Assembly (NCBI RefSeq): GCF_004151235.1
Contig: NZ_JUIV01000010.1
Coordinates: 62,001 to 126,000 of the forward strand
Reading direction: 5' to 3'
Source of the DNA: Flavobacterium anhuiense
Lineage (GTDB): Bacteria > Bacteroidota > Bacteroidia > Flavobacteriales > Flavobacteriaceae
DNA: 64,000 nt
Numbering within the stretch: the stretch's first letter is position 1; each line of letters begins with the position of its first letter. A program made the position numbers and the translations under genes. Shown here in pieces: positions 1 through 10,300 of this stretch. Below the pieces are notes generated by a model. That model was given only the letters and a program-made list of their open reading frames with translations, searched no databases and was not told where the DNA came from.

Positions 1-138
1 TTTTTTTGATTTTAATTTGTAATGAAAAAGCGGTAAATTTTAGTGTATATTGCTGTTTTTTAGTGTGTTATGTTTTTGTGTTTAAGTGTTGTTATATTGT
101 AGTACGGAAAACCGTATTTAAATCATAATTAAAAAGAC

Positions 139-146
139 TACTTTTG
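139..146 (+). promoter_or_regulatory. -7 box for the surface-protein/toxin cluster
   Basis: TACTTTTG matches the Bacteroidota -7 consensus TAnnTTTG. It lies 30 bases before the Fn3 gene start at 177. No clean -33 TTTG is present; TTTA lies at the right distance (117-120). A 10-codon ORF beginning at 158 overlaps the Fn3 start and could be a short upstream ORF or chance. Confidence 0.5.
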
Positions 147-176
147 CTTTTTTTAACATGGAAATAATTACATCTT

Positions 177-2243
177 ATGTCCCCAAATAAGTATTTTTTT
201 TTCTTTTTATTGTTTGTATCGTTATCTTATTCACAGACCAAACGTGCTGCTGTTGTGGTAAATGCCAGAGCGCAAAAGGATAAAATCTTAATTCGTTGGG
301 CTGTCAATTCTCCAATTGAATGGCAAAAAGCAAATAAAAAAGGTTTTGTAATTACCAGAACTACAGTTTTACGTGACGGAAATGTTCTATCTAAACCAGA
401 AAAAGTCCGCCTAACTCTAAAACCATTAACTCCCGAACCCTTAGATTCTTGGATTGACTTTGTCCAGAAAGACAATAATGCCGCTATTATTGCTCAATCT
501 ATTTATGGTGAAAGTTTTGAAGTAACCGACTCCAAAGAAGGTGCTTTGTCAAGAATTGTTAACATGGCAGATGAACTTGATCAACGCTATACTTTTGCTT
601 TATATGCTGCAGATATGAGTTTTGAAGGAGCAGTAAAAGCAGGCTGGGGTTATATTGATACAAATATTAAGTCTAATGAAGTTTATGCCTATCAGATAAG
701 CGTTTTTGAAAGTCCACAGGTAAAAGAATCATCTTATATGATTGGTTTAAAAGACTACTCTGTTCTGCCTGCTCCAACAGATTTTATTGCGGTTCCCGAT
801 GATAAAAAAGTATTGCTTTCTTGGGATTATGAAACCTTCAAAAGAATCTATACTTCGTTCATGGTAGAGAAATCTGCAGATGGAATCAATTACACACCAA
901 TCTCAAATACGGCTATTGTTAATTTAAATGACAAAGACGAGCATCCTTCTAAAAACATGTATTTTGTAGATACTCTAAGTGTAAATGATAAGGTGTATCA
1001 TTATAGATTATACGGTATAACATCATTTGGAGAAAAAGGAGAATTTACAAAACCAATTACAGCCAAGGGTGTTGCGGCTATTGTAACTCCTGCAAGGCTT
1101 GTAGACTACAATATTATAAATTCAAATGAAGTTAATCTTGAATGGGATTATCCAAAAGAATCAGAAGGTTTTATTCAAGGTTATGAAATTAATTTAGCCA
1201 ATAATGATAAAGGACCTTATAAGGTTGTATCTAAACTTATTCCGCCATCTGAAAGAAAACTTAATTTTAAAGATAATCTGTATCCATCTAACTATTTTAC
1301 GATTTCTGTAGTTGGAAAAAATAATCAAAGACTAACCTCGCAAAGTATGTTGGTACAGCCAGTTGACTCTATACCGCCAGCCAAACCAATTGGACTTGAA
1401 GGTGTTATTGATAGTCTCGGAACGGTAAGACTTAAATGGAAGCCAAATCTGGAAAAAGATTTAAGAGGGTATAGAATATTAAGAGCCAATACGACAGGCG
1501 AGGAGTTTGTAGATATTTACCATCAATCTTATATCGGTACAGAGTATAAGGACAGTGTGAGTTTGAAAATGACAAACAGTAAAGTCTATTACAGAATTGC
1601 TGCTGAAGATATGCGTTACAATATCTCTGATCCTTCTGATATTTTAGTATTAGATAAACCAGATAAAATTCCGCCAGCAGCACCTATTTTTAAAGATTAT
1701 GAGAATAAAGATGGCAAAGTGCATTTGAAATGGATACGAAGTTATAGTGAAGATGTTGTTGCTCATAGTTTAAGAAGAAGAGAAAAAGGTCAGGAAAAAT
1801 GGCTTGAAATTAAACAGATCAATGACACGATTCAGGAATTTACAGATGATAGGGTAGAAAACAGAAAGACCTATCAGTATGCGATTTTAGCCAAAGATAA
1901 AAGTAATCTCTGGTCATCACTAGAACATTCAGTAGTAACTGTTAGCGTACTAGATTTTACTCCTGTAAAAGTCATTACATTTTTGCAGGGAACAGCTGAT
2001 CGGGAAAATAAAAAAATTCTTCTTTCTTGGAATTATGTAAAAAACAAAGGCAAGGTTTTAGGCCTTAGCATTTATAAAAATGAAAAAGGTTTTCCGCCAA
2101 CTTTATGGAAGGAATTAAACGGAGATATTTTTACGTTAGAAGATAAAAGTTTAAAAATTAATAAAGAATACGAGTATCATCTGGTTCCAAATCTAGAAAA
2201 TGATAGTCCAGCCAAAGCAGAAACCTTAACAGTTATTTATTAA
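177..2243 (+). CDS. Exported fibronectin type III repeat protein
   Basis: A 688-residue protein with a clear signal peptide (hydrophobic run at residues 6-16, cleavage near SYS-Q20). From about residue 195 onward it consists of roughly five Fn3-like beta-sandwich modules of about 95 residues. Their recurring cues are a PxxPxG or PPAxP linker, a V-x-L-x-W strand, and a Y-x-Y or Y-x-I strand near the end of each module. There is no catalytic motif, lipobox or T9SS sorting domain, so it is probably periplasmic or part of a surface complex. It is the first gene of the cluster; the next gene starts 4 bases after its stop, so the two are probably cotranscribed. Its likely role is protein-protein contact or scaffolding, inferred from Fn3 architecture and neighbours. 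Confidence 0.8.
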   Translation: MSPNKYFFFFLLFVSLSYSQTKRAAVVVNARAQKDKILIRWAVNSPIEWQKANKKGFVITRTTVLRDGNVLSKPEKVRLTLKPLTPEPLDSWIDFVQKDNNAAIIAQSIYGESFEVTDSKEGALSRIVNMADELDQRYTFALYAADMSFEGAVKAGWGYIDTNIKSNEVYAYQISVFESPQVKESSYMIGLKDYSVLPAPTDFIAVPDDKKVLLSWDYETFKRIYTSFMVEKSADGINYTPISNTAIVNLNDKDEHPSKNMYFVDTLSVNDKVYHYRLYGITSFGEKGEFTKPITAKGVAAIVTPARLVDYNIINSNEVNLEWDYPKESEGFIQGYEINLANNDKGPYKVVSKLIPPSERKLNFKDNLYPSNYFTISVVGKNNQRLTSQSMLVQPVDSIPPAKPIGLEGVIDSLGTVRLKWKPNLEKDLRGYRILRANTTGEEFVDIYHQSYIGTEYKDSVSLKMTNSKVYYRIAAEDMRYNISDPSDILVLDKPDKIPPAAPIFKDYENKDGKVHLKWIRSYSEDVVAHSLRRREKGQEKWLEIKQINDTIQEFTDDRVENRKTYQYAILAKDKSNLWSSLEHSVVTVSVLDFTPVKVITFLQGTADRENKKILLSWNYVKNKGKVLGLSIYKNEKGFPPTLWKELNGDIFTLEDKSLKINKEYEYHLVPNLENDSPAKAETLTVIY

Positions 2244-2247
2244 GCCT

Positions 2248-5200
2248 ATGAGGAAGTTTTACGTATTAATGTTTTTATTGGTTTGCGGATTAGGGTATGC
2301 TCAAACCAATTATGTTGTAAAAATTTCTAACCTTAATTATTCAATTAATGCAGGGGTTAAAAACAGTACAAGCTCTAGAATTATAATAACAGTTCGTTTT
2401 AAAGATGGAGCAAGTAGGCAACTTTATTATAGAGATATTCGTAATAATGGAGATAGGGAAGTTAATTTGGATATTGGAGCTATTGAGTATGTTTCGAAGC
2501 CAGTTTCTATTGAGTGTTTTGCTTTTGTAAACTTCAGAACGGGAACAGATGCAGATGGCACAGTAACGAAAAGTGTTGACGCATTTTGTCCTAATGGCAA
2601 TTTTAGCGGAAGTTATTCTCCTAGAATGTCGCCAGTAACATTTAGCTATAAAATTGAACCTAAATTTTACATTACTAGAACAGGAGACGATATTTTACCA
2701 ACCCATTCAAAAAAAACAATGACTGCCACGCCAGGCTATGATTCTTATTATTATAGATGGCAGTATACCTTATTGCCAAATGGTAATTCAACTGTTTGGA
2801 CAGATTTACCTCAATTTAATAATTTACCAAGCATTACTGTTGACGCTGTAGATATTTTAAATGAAAATGCAGGATTGTATATAGGGAAAAATATTTACTT
2901 TAGAATTAAACCATGTAGTGCAACACCTGGCTTAAGCGAATCTACTTCTTATTCTATACGTTTGTCTGCACCAAAAGTTAATTCTCTAACACGAATCCAA
3001 CCTTCTTGTAGTGATTCTGATGATGGTTCTGTACAACTTGTCTTTGATAGAACTTTACTAAAAGGTGAGCAATTAAATTATACATTATTTGATGAAATTG
3101 CGCAGACTCCTGCCGGTTATAATGGTGTTTTGGCAATAGATGCAAATAAAACTTTTACTATAAAGGATTTGTCAGCAGGAACTTACACATTACAGTTAAT
3201 AGGATTCAAAGACGGATTAAATACTGATGTATCTCCTGGCATGGATCCAGATTTATTTGCACTTAAAACCTTTGATATTACTCGACCTGAACCTGTAGAT
3301 TTTACTCTGACTCCAACTAATGTTAATTGTTTTGATGGAAAAGACGGAACGCTAACAATCAATGCCTCTGGCGGCACCAAAGAAGGGTATCAATATTCAC
3401 TAGATGGTGGTAGTTCTTGGATTCCTTTTACAGATCCAAAAAGTACAAAAGAAGTTTTAACAGGTTTATTTCCTGTAGTAAAACCTTCAATTGCTTACAG
3501 TATAATGGTTAAAGACGAGCATGGCTGTGTGGCAAAGCAAGGTACTAATGCAAAAGTTTTGACAGAAACTATCTCAGAACCTTTATCACCGTTAACTTTA
3601 AAATATACTTTTAAGAAAAATCCAACTTTTTTTGGAGCCGAAAATGGTATACTGGCAGCTGCAGTATCAGGAGGAACAATAAAAGATGATAACTCTTATG
3701 ACTTTGTATGGGAAAATAGCAAAGGGGATAAGTTGCCAGCAACAGGAGAATTCAATTCTGCAGATAAAACATATACTATTACATTGGAAAATATTCCTGA
3801 AGACGAATATAAACTGACTGTAACAGATAAAAATTATAAAATCGCTTCCAGTAAAGAAGGCTGTTCTATTATTAAATCCTCTGAAAGTTTGACACAGCCA
3901 AAAAAGATAAAGATAACCTTAGTAGAAACACAGTCTATTTCCTGTAATACGGAAAATTCCGAGACAGACGGAGCTCAGTTTTCGGATGGAATTTTAACAG
4001 CAATTGTCACGGGGGGAATTCGATTTGAAAAAACAAAAAATGGCGGTTTGCCGTATATATATACTTGGTCAAAGAAACTAGGAGATGGCTCATGGGAAGT
4101 AATGACAGAAGTTAAAGATTCAGTTGCAAGAAATCTCCCAAAGGGGACCTACGCACTAAATATTGAGGATGCTAACAAGATAAAACAAGGAGAATATAGT
4201 ACAACAGATTTAATAAAAGAAGTTCCTACCGAAATAGAAATTTTTGAACCAGAAAAACTTGAACTGTCATTTGATTTTGTTAATGTGTCTTGCTATCAGG
4301 GTAATAATGGGTGGTTAGCAGCGAATGTAACAGGGGGAAGTCCTATTGAAAAAGATGGGATTAAGGAGTATGGGTATGTTTGGTATTTTGAGGGAAAGAA
4401 AATAGTTGGAACAAAAGAAATATCAAATTTGACAGCAGGTACTTACACTGTTGAAGTTACTGATGGAAAAGGCTGTTTTATTACTGGAAGTTTTGAAATA
4501 AAAGATCCAGATTTTCCTGTAACAATTAATTATTCAACAATTTCAACTCCTACTTTTTCAGGAGCAAGTAACGGAAAGATCGTAGCTCAGATTACGGGAG
4601 GAACGACATTTGACCCAACAAATAATAATGGCAAATTGTATAATTACGAATGGAAAAATCTTGCGGGAGACATCCAAAGTCCATCTGCAGAAATAGTAAA
4701 CGGAGTTTATACCATCACTTTAGATAATCTGCCTGCAGACTCGTATTTTTTAACAATTAAAGACAGTAATTACAATGAAGCTACAGGTCAGACTGTTAAT
4801 TGCTCTGTAGTAGAATCTGAAATTAAATTGACAGAACCTGATCCTTTAAAAGTGGTTTTTGAAATCATTCAGACTATTTCTTGTAATGCCAAAAATGAAT
4901 ATGGAGACAAGACTGACACAAATCCAAATGACGGGCAGCGTGACGAATCTCAGGATGGAATTTTGAAGGCGCATGTAACTGGAGGAACTACTCTTGCATT
5001 AAACAAGAATAATGGACATCCCTATTACTTCCGTTGGAAAAAACAGCAAGATGACGGGACTTGGAAAGATTTAGCTATACAAGATTCTATCATCTCAAAC
5101 CTCTCTTATGGAAATTATGCCCTTAATGTTGAAGACAGAAATGGGGTTATTTTGGGTGATTATGTAGCTGGAAATTGGATAGCAAAAGATTCTATCCAAT

Positions 5201-7350
5201 TTATGGATCAGCCTCCAGTATTGTCAGTAAAAATTGAAAAAGGAAATGTCTTTTGTAATGGAGGTAATGACGGATGGGCAACTGCAATTGCTGAAGGCGG
5301 AAGCGGGGGGTATACTTACGAATGGTCTAATGAATTTAAGTCGGATAAAAATACCATTTTAAAAACAGGAAATTATTGGGTAATTGCCACAGATAAAAAA
5401 GGCTGTACAGCTTATGCTGAGGTTTTTATTGATGAACCTAAAGCGCCACTTTCGATTAAATATACTGAGGTTTTAAATCCGAGCTTCTATAAAGCAACAA
5501 ACGGAAAAATAGTTGTTGAAGTAACAGGTGGAACAATAGCAGCAGATAATACCTATTGGTTTGAATGGAAAAATAGTAAAGGAGTAGTGCAAACCAGTTT
5601 TACAACAAGTTTTAGTAATGGTATTTATACAATATACTTGAGCGGACTTCCAGAAGAAATTTATAGTTTAACAGTTCATGATGCTAATTATGATGAGGCA
5701 ACAAATAAAACAAGTTGTACAGTAGTTAATTCTCTTACGGAATTAGAAGATCCTGATCCGCTTGAAGTCACTTTTGAAGTTATTCGTACTATTTCTTGTA
5801 ATTCTGGCAATGAATTTGGAAATGAGACCGATGCTAATCCGCTAGACAATCTAAGAGATGAATCGCAAGACGGTATTTTGAAAGCTCACGTGACGGGAGG
5901 AATCCAGCTTGGAACAGATAAAAATAATGGATTACCATATTTTTACACTTGGAAGAAAAAACAAAAAGATGGTTCATGGGCACTATGGAACAATACAGGT
6001 GATACGGCTGAATATCTTTCAGAAGGAACCTACTCTCTGAACGTTGAAGATGCTAACGGAATAAAACTAGGAACTTATGTAGATAATATTTTAGTTAAAG
6101 AGATTGATGCCGAAAAGTATATTTCACAACCTGAGCAGTTGAAATTAACCTTTACTAAATTTGATGTCGGTTGTACAACAGGGGATGACGGCTGGGCAGA
6201 GGCACATGTAACAGGAGGAACATTACCTTATACTTATGAATGGACAAATGGAGAGACAACTCCCAAAATAGTAAACATTACTTCAAACAACTATTTTGTA
6301 ATAGTAAAAGATGCTAAAGGATGCACTGTACAGGGAAGTATTTTTGTGGGAGATCCTAACGGAATATTTACTACAGAAACAGTTAAAAATCCAACTTGTT
6401 ATCAAGGAAATGACGGGTCGATTGAACTTAATGTTACTGGCGGAAATTTACCTTATACATATTTATGGAATACAGGTGCAATTACCAAAGATTTGAATAA
6501 TCTTACCGCTGGCAATTATGAAGTTACGATTACTTGCCCAGATTGCTGTGTTTATAAGAAAAGATTTGTTTTAAAAGATCCAGAACAAGTTATTGTAAAT
6601 ATTGGACCAGATAGAACATTATGCCTTGACCAAAGTTTAGATTTAGATGCTACGATTAAGGACCCTCAGGCAAAATACAGCTGGACTTCTACTAATGGAT
6701 TCACTTCAAGTGAATCTAGAATCAACATATCAAAAGCAGGGACTTATCACGTTAAAGTAACTTCGGCTCTAGGTTGTATTGGTGAAGATGAAATTGTAAT
6801 AAAAACGAGTCAAATAGCTATTAGCGCAGAATTTTTATTGAGTTCGCAAGCTTATTTGGATGAAGAGGTAATTTTGGTTAATACCAGCAATCCTTTTGGA
6901 GAAAGCACAGACTGGGTTATTCCAAACGGAGTAAAAGTGGTCGAGCAAAAAGAAAAATACATCACAGTAAAGTTTAATGCAACGGGAGTATATTCTATCG
7001 GATTAAAACAGACACAAGGCGAATGTTATGCCGTTTACACCAAAAATATTACAGTCGAACAGCGTAGTGCAATGCCAAATGAAGGCACTGCATCAAAGTT
7101 TATTACAGATTTTATTGTAACCCCAAATCCGAGCAATGGTAATTTTAAAGCAATTGTAAATTTAGAAAACAATAGTGCCATAAATTTAAGATTGTTCTCA
7201 TCTTCTGGACAAAACACCATGATTCAAAAACAAGAATCAGGAAAGAAAAAGTATGAAGTAGATTTTAATACTTCATTACAGTCTGGTATGTATATTATAG
7301 TATTAGAGACAGAACAGCAAACCTTGGTTAAAAAAATTATCATCAATTAA
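2248..7350 (+). CDS. Giant SprB-repeat cell-surface protein with T9SS type A sorting domain
   Basis: A 1700-residue protein with a signal peptide ending near GLGYAQ. About eleven SprB-like repeats follow from near residue 350 to 1450. Each shows a conserved Cys, an NDG or DDG turn, V-T-G-G-T, a YxYxW strand, and L-x-x-G-x-Y-x-V-x-V-x-D ending in a GC. SprB repeats are known from the Flavobacterium gliding adhesin SprB and related T9SS cargo. The last 80 or so residues (about 1620-1700) form a type A sorting domain with the TPNPSNGNF start, a G-x-Y block and a KKIIIN end, which predicts export through T9SS and surface attachment. It is sandwiched between the Fn3 gene and the toxin gene with 3-4 base gaps, suggesting an adhesin or display partner of the toxin. 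Related repeats alternate between two longer subtypes, consistent with internal duplication. Confidence 0.9.
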   Translation: MRKFYVLMFLLVCGLGYAQTNYVVKISNLNYSINAGVKNSTSSRIIITVRFKDGASRQLYYRDIRNNGDREVNLDIGAIEYVSKPVSIECFAFVNFRTGTDADGTVTKSVDAFCPNGNFSGSYSPRMSPVTFSYKIEPKFYITRTGDDILPTHSKKTMTATPGYDSYYYRWQYTLLPNGNSTVWTDLPQFNNLPSITVDAVDILNENAGLYIGKNIYFRIKPCSATPGLSESTSYSIRLSAPKVNSLTRIQPSCSDSDDGSVQLVFDRTLLKGEQLNYTLFDEIAQTPAGYNGVLAIDANKTFTIKDLSAGTYTLQLIGFKDGLNTDVSPGMDPDLFALKTFDITRPEPVDFTLTPTNVNCFDGKDGTLTINASGGTKEGYQYSLDGGSSWIPFTDPKSTKEVLTGLFPVVKPSIAYSIMVKDEHGCVAKQGTNAKVLTETISEPLSPLTLKYTFKKNPTFFGAENGILAAAVSGGTIKDDNSYDFVWENSKGDKLPATGEFNSADKTYTITLENIPEDEYKLTVTDKNYKIASSKEGCSIIKSSESLTQPKKIKITLVETQSISCNTENSETDGAQFSDGILTAIVTGGIRFEKTKNGGLPYIYTWSKKLGDGSWEVMTEVKDSVARNLPKGTYALNIEDANKIKQGEYSTTDLIKEVPTEIEIFEPEKLELSFDFVNVSCYQGNNGWLAANVTGGSPIEKDGIKEYGYVWYFEGKKIVGTKEISNLTAGTYTVEVTDGKGCFITGSFEIKDPDFPVTINYSTISTPTFSGASNGKIVAQITGGTTFDPTNNNGKLYNYEWKNLAGDIQSPSAEIVNGVYTITLDNLPADSYFLTIKDSNYNEATGQTVNCSVVESEIKLTEPDPLKVVFEIIQTISCNAKNEYGDKTDTNPNDGQRDESQDGILKAHVTGGTTLALNKNNGHPYYFRWKKQQDDGTWKDLAIQDSIISNLSYGNYALNVEDRNGVILGDYVAGNWIAKDSIQFMDQPPVLSVKIEKGNVFCNGGNDGWATAIAEGGSGGYTYEWSNEFKSDKNTILKTGNYWVIATDKKGCTAYAEVFIDEPKAPLSIKYTEVLNPSFYKATNGKIVVEVTGGTIAADNTYWFEWKNSKGVVQTSFTTSFSNGIYTIYLSGLPEEIYSLTVHDANYDEATNKTSCTVVNSLTELEDPDPLEVTFEVIRTISCNSGNEFGNETDANPLDNLRDESQDGILKAHVTGGIQLGTDKNNGLPYFYTWKKKQKDGSWALWNNTGDTAEYLSEGTYSLNVEDANGIKLGTYVDNILVKEIDAEKYISQPEQLKLTFTKFDVGCTTGDDGWAEAHVTGGTLPYTYEWTNGETTPKIVNITSNNYFVIVKDAKGCTVQGSIFVGDPNGIFTTETVKNPTCYQGNDGSIELNVTGGNLPYTYLWNTGAITKDLNNLTAGNYEVTITCPDCCVYKKRFVLKDPEQVIVNIGPDRTLCLDQSLDLDATIKDPQAKYSWTSTNGFTSSESRINISKAGTYHVKVTSALGCIGEDEIVIKTSQIAISAEFLLSSQAYLDEEVILVNTSNPFGESTDWVIPNGVKVVEQKEKYITVKFNATGVYSIGLKQTQGECYAVYTKNITVEQRSAMPNEGTASKFITDFIVTPNPSNGNFKAIVNLENNSAINLRLFSSSGQNTMIQKQESGKKKYEVDFNTSLQSGMYIIVLETEQQTLVKKIIIN

Positions 7351-7353
7351 AAA

Positions 7354-10300
7354 ATGAAGAACCTTTTCCATAATATATATTTCTTTGTTCTATTTCTGTT
7401 TGTTAATGCAATTGGATATGCACAATTATATCCAGTTCAATTAACACCGGTATTCAATAGTCCGTATAGTGTCAAAATATCCGATTATGCTACAAGCATG
7501 GATACTAAAATGCAATTGTTGATTAATCCGACAGATATCACGATATCGCAGAGAAGAGTACGCTTAAAACTTTATATACAAGGCAACGGATTAAATATCC
7601 AAACCTCTGATTATGCACAGGAACAAAGACCAATATACATAAATGGAGGAGAACTTCAGACTTTAACCAATGTTGATATTGCATCACTTTTCAGATTAGA
7701 AAACCTGCAAGGAATTTCTCCAGCGCAATATGCCAATCCACTGCCGGAGGGAATGTACAATTTCTGTTTTGAGCTATACGATTTTATAACCAATCAAAAA
7801 ATATCGCAGAAAAGTTGCGCTAATTTGTACCTGATATTAAATGATCCTCCAATATTAAACACGCCGCAGAAAAACGAACAAATCGCTTCAACGGAGTTTC
7901 CTAATATTTTATTTACTTGGACTCCACGTCAGATTAACGCAACAAACATATCGTATAAATTTGAGCTGAAACAACTTTTGGATCCAACATTAGATCCTCA
8001 GATTGGGTTTCAAATGTCACCGACTTTATACGAAGAAACGTTGTTTGGCACTGCGGTTTTGTACAATTTGAGTATGCCGATACTTACTCCAGGTTTGCGC
8101 TACGCATGGAGAGTACGAGCGATTTCGACAACGGGACTTTCAGAAAATGCTGTTTTCAAAAATGACGGCTATAGCGAAATATATTCGTTTAAATACACTG
8201 CGTCTTGTGCCGCGCCAACTTTTTTGTTAAGCGAAGCCCAAAGTTCTAAAAGCGTAAAAATTACTTGGGAAGGCGTACCTGAACATACACGCTATCAAGT
8301 CCAGTATAAAAAACAAGATGTTCGTAATGCGCAATGGTTTTCTACAAATAGTTTAAACCGACAAAGTTTAATTACCAATTTAGAGCCAGGTGTTACCTAT
8401 CAGTTTAGAGTAGGCTCCAGCTGTGATCCTGCCGAGGATGGCGTGCAGTCGTTTACTTACTCTAATATAAGCACTTTTACTACACCTACAGAAACCAGCG
8501 GTGTTCCTGCTTATAATTGCGGTATTGTGCCTCAGATCAATATCCAAAATCAAAAACCGCTTACTAATTTAATTCAAAGCGAAACGTTTAGAGCTGGCGA
8601 TTTTCCTGTAACTATTTTAGAACTGCAAGGAGAAAACAGTCCATATTCAGGACGTGGATACATCATTGTACCTTATTTAGCTGATACTAAAATAGCGGTA
8701 GAGTTTAAAGATATTGTTGTGAATACCGATTATCAATTGATAAGCGGTATTGTGGAAACAAGCTATAATCCAGATTGGAAAAATGTTACTGATATTGAAG
8801 ATTTCACAGGCGAAGGTCAAGGCGGACAAATTGAAGAAAAAGTTCCGTTTGAAGTAAAAGACATTGTAATCAATCCTAATGGTGATATTATTGTTAACGG
8901 TAAAGATGGTGAACAAATCACAATTCCAGGAGGAAAAGATACTGTAATTATAGATAGCAAAGGAAACACCTATACTGTAGATAAAGACGGAAACGGCAGT
9001 AATGAGCCTGTGATAGCCGCCGCGGGAGGAAAACCAACACCAGAGAATACCGATGGTGTAGATAAAAATGGCCAAGCGACAGCTTTTACTGCCAAAGGAA
9101 TTTCGATTGTTTTTTCTGGAAACGGAAGCAAATATGCTTTTGACGTGATGCCTGAGAATGCATCTTCCGCGTTGAAAAAAATGTATGCCAAAGCAGGAGA
9201 TAATGTATTGCCTTATAAAGCAGTTTTGAATGGCGATACAGATACAGTTGTTGCTACAGTAAATCTGAGTGATTCTAACATAAAATTAGATAGCGTAGTT
9301 TTTAAAACCCAGAATGGAGCAAAAGTTGACTTTAAGAGAACTGATAAAGTATTTGTTCTTACTGTAAAAGGAAATCTAAGTTATGCCGAAGAACAAATCT
9401 TAGCGACCATAAAACAGGGCAAGAAATGGCAGGTTATTGGTGCATTTATGCTAGTGCATATTTCGCCAAAAGATGTTAATGTGGCTTTGGTTCCTACATA
9501 TGACAATTCAGATAGTAGACTTAATGAAATTATTGCCAAAACACAGGAAATTTACAATAAAATTGGTATTAAAATCAATTTTAAGAAAGAGGAAAAATTA
9601 AAAGATTTTGATAATGTTGTTTCAAAAGATATAAGTGTAATTCAGACAGAAAAGAATACCATTACATCAACTTATAGTACACAGCAACAAGATATAAATG
9701 CACTTTATAAAGGTGGCGACGGTAATTATGTTCTATTCGTAACCAATAAAACGTCAAGTACAGGGCAAGAGGGTTATATGCGCTTAAATGGCCAGTTTGG
9801 GTATGTATTTACTAAAGCCAATGGTCAGGAAAACCCAAATACAGCGGCTCACGAGCTAGGACACGGAATCTTTAAATTGGAACATCCTTTTGAGCAATAT
9901 AAAACTGCAGAAGGAAGCACTGATTTTTTAATGGATTATAGTTCAGGCACTGTTTTAAACCATATGGATTGGAAACAGATTAATGATCCTGCATTTAAAT
10001 TGTATGCATTTCAGAGTCAGAGTAGTGGGGAATTAGCGGGAGGTCTTGGTATTGCACCTAATTGGCGTTTTGTTAGTAATGGAAGCGAAACCACTGTAGC
10101 TTATCTTGAGGTGGCTAAAAAAGGGTTTATTGGTGGATTTAAAAAAGACAATAAAAAATACAAATGGGATGCAACAAATGAAATTTATGTTAATGACAGC
10201 AACCCAAAAGATTTTATTAAACCGCAAGAAATTAAACCAAAAATTAATGAGAGTAAAATTTATTTGTTTTTTGATAATGATAAATCAATTACTCAGCATA

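Noticed and set aside
3300..6500. Regular DNA repeats suggesting a CRISPR array
   Set aside because: They are the coding SprB repeats of about 100 residues, not short identical repeats with spacers.
8677..9075. 132-residue minus-strand ORF inside the toxin gene
   Set aside because: Antisense shadow of the well-supported giant gene with low-complexity hydrophobic composition.
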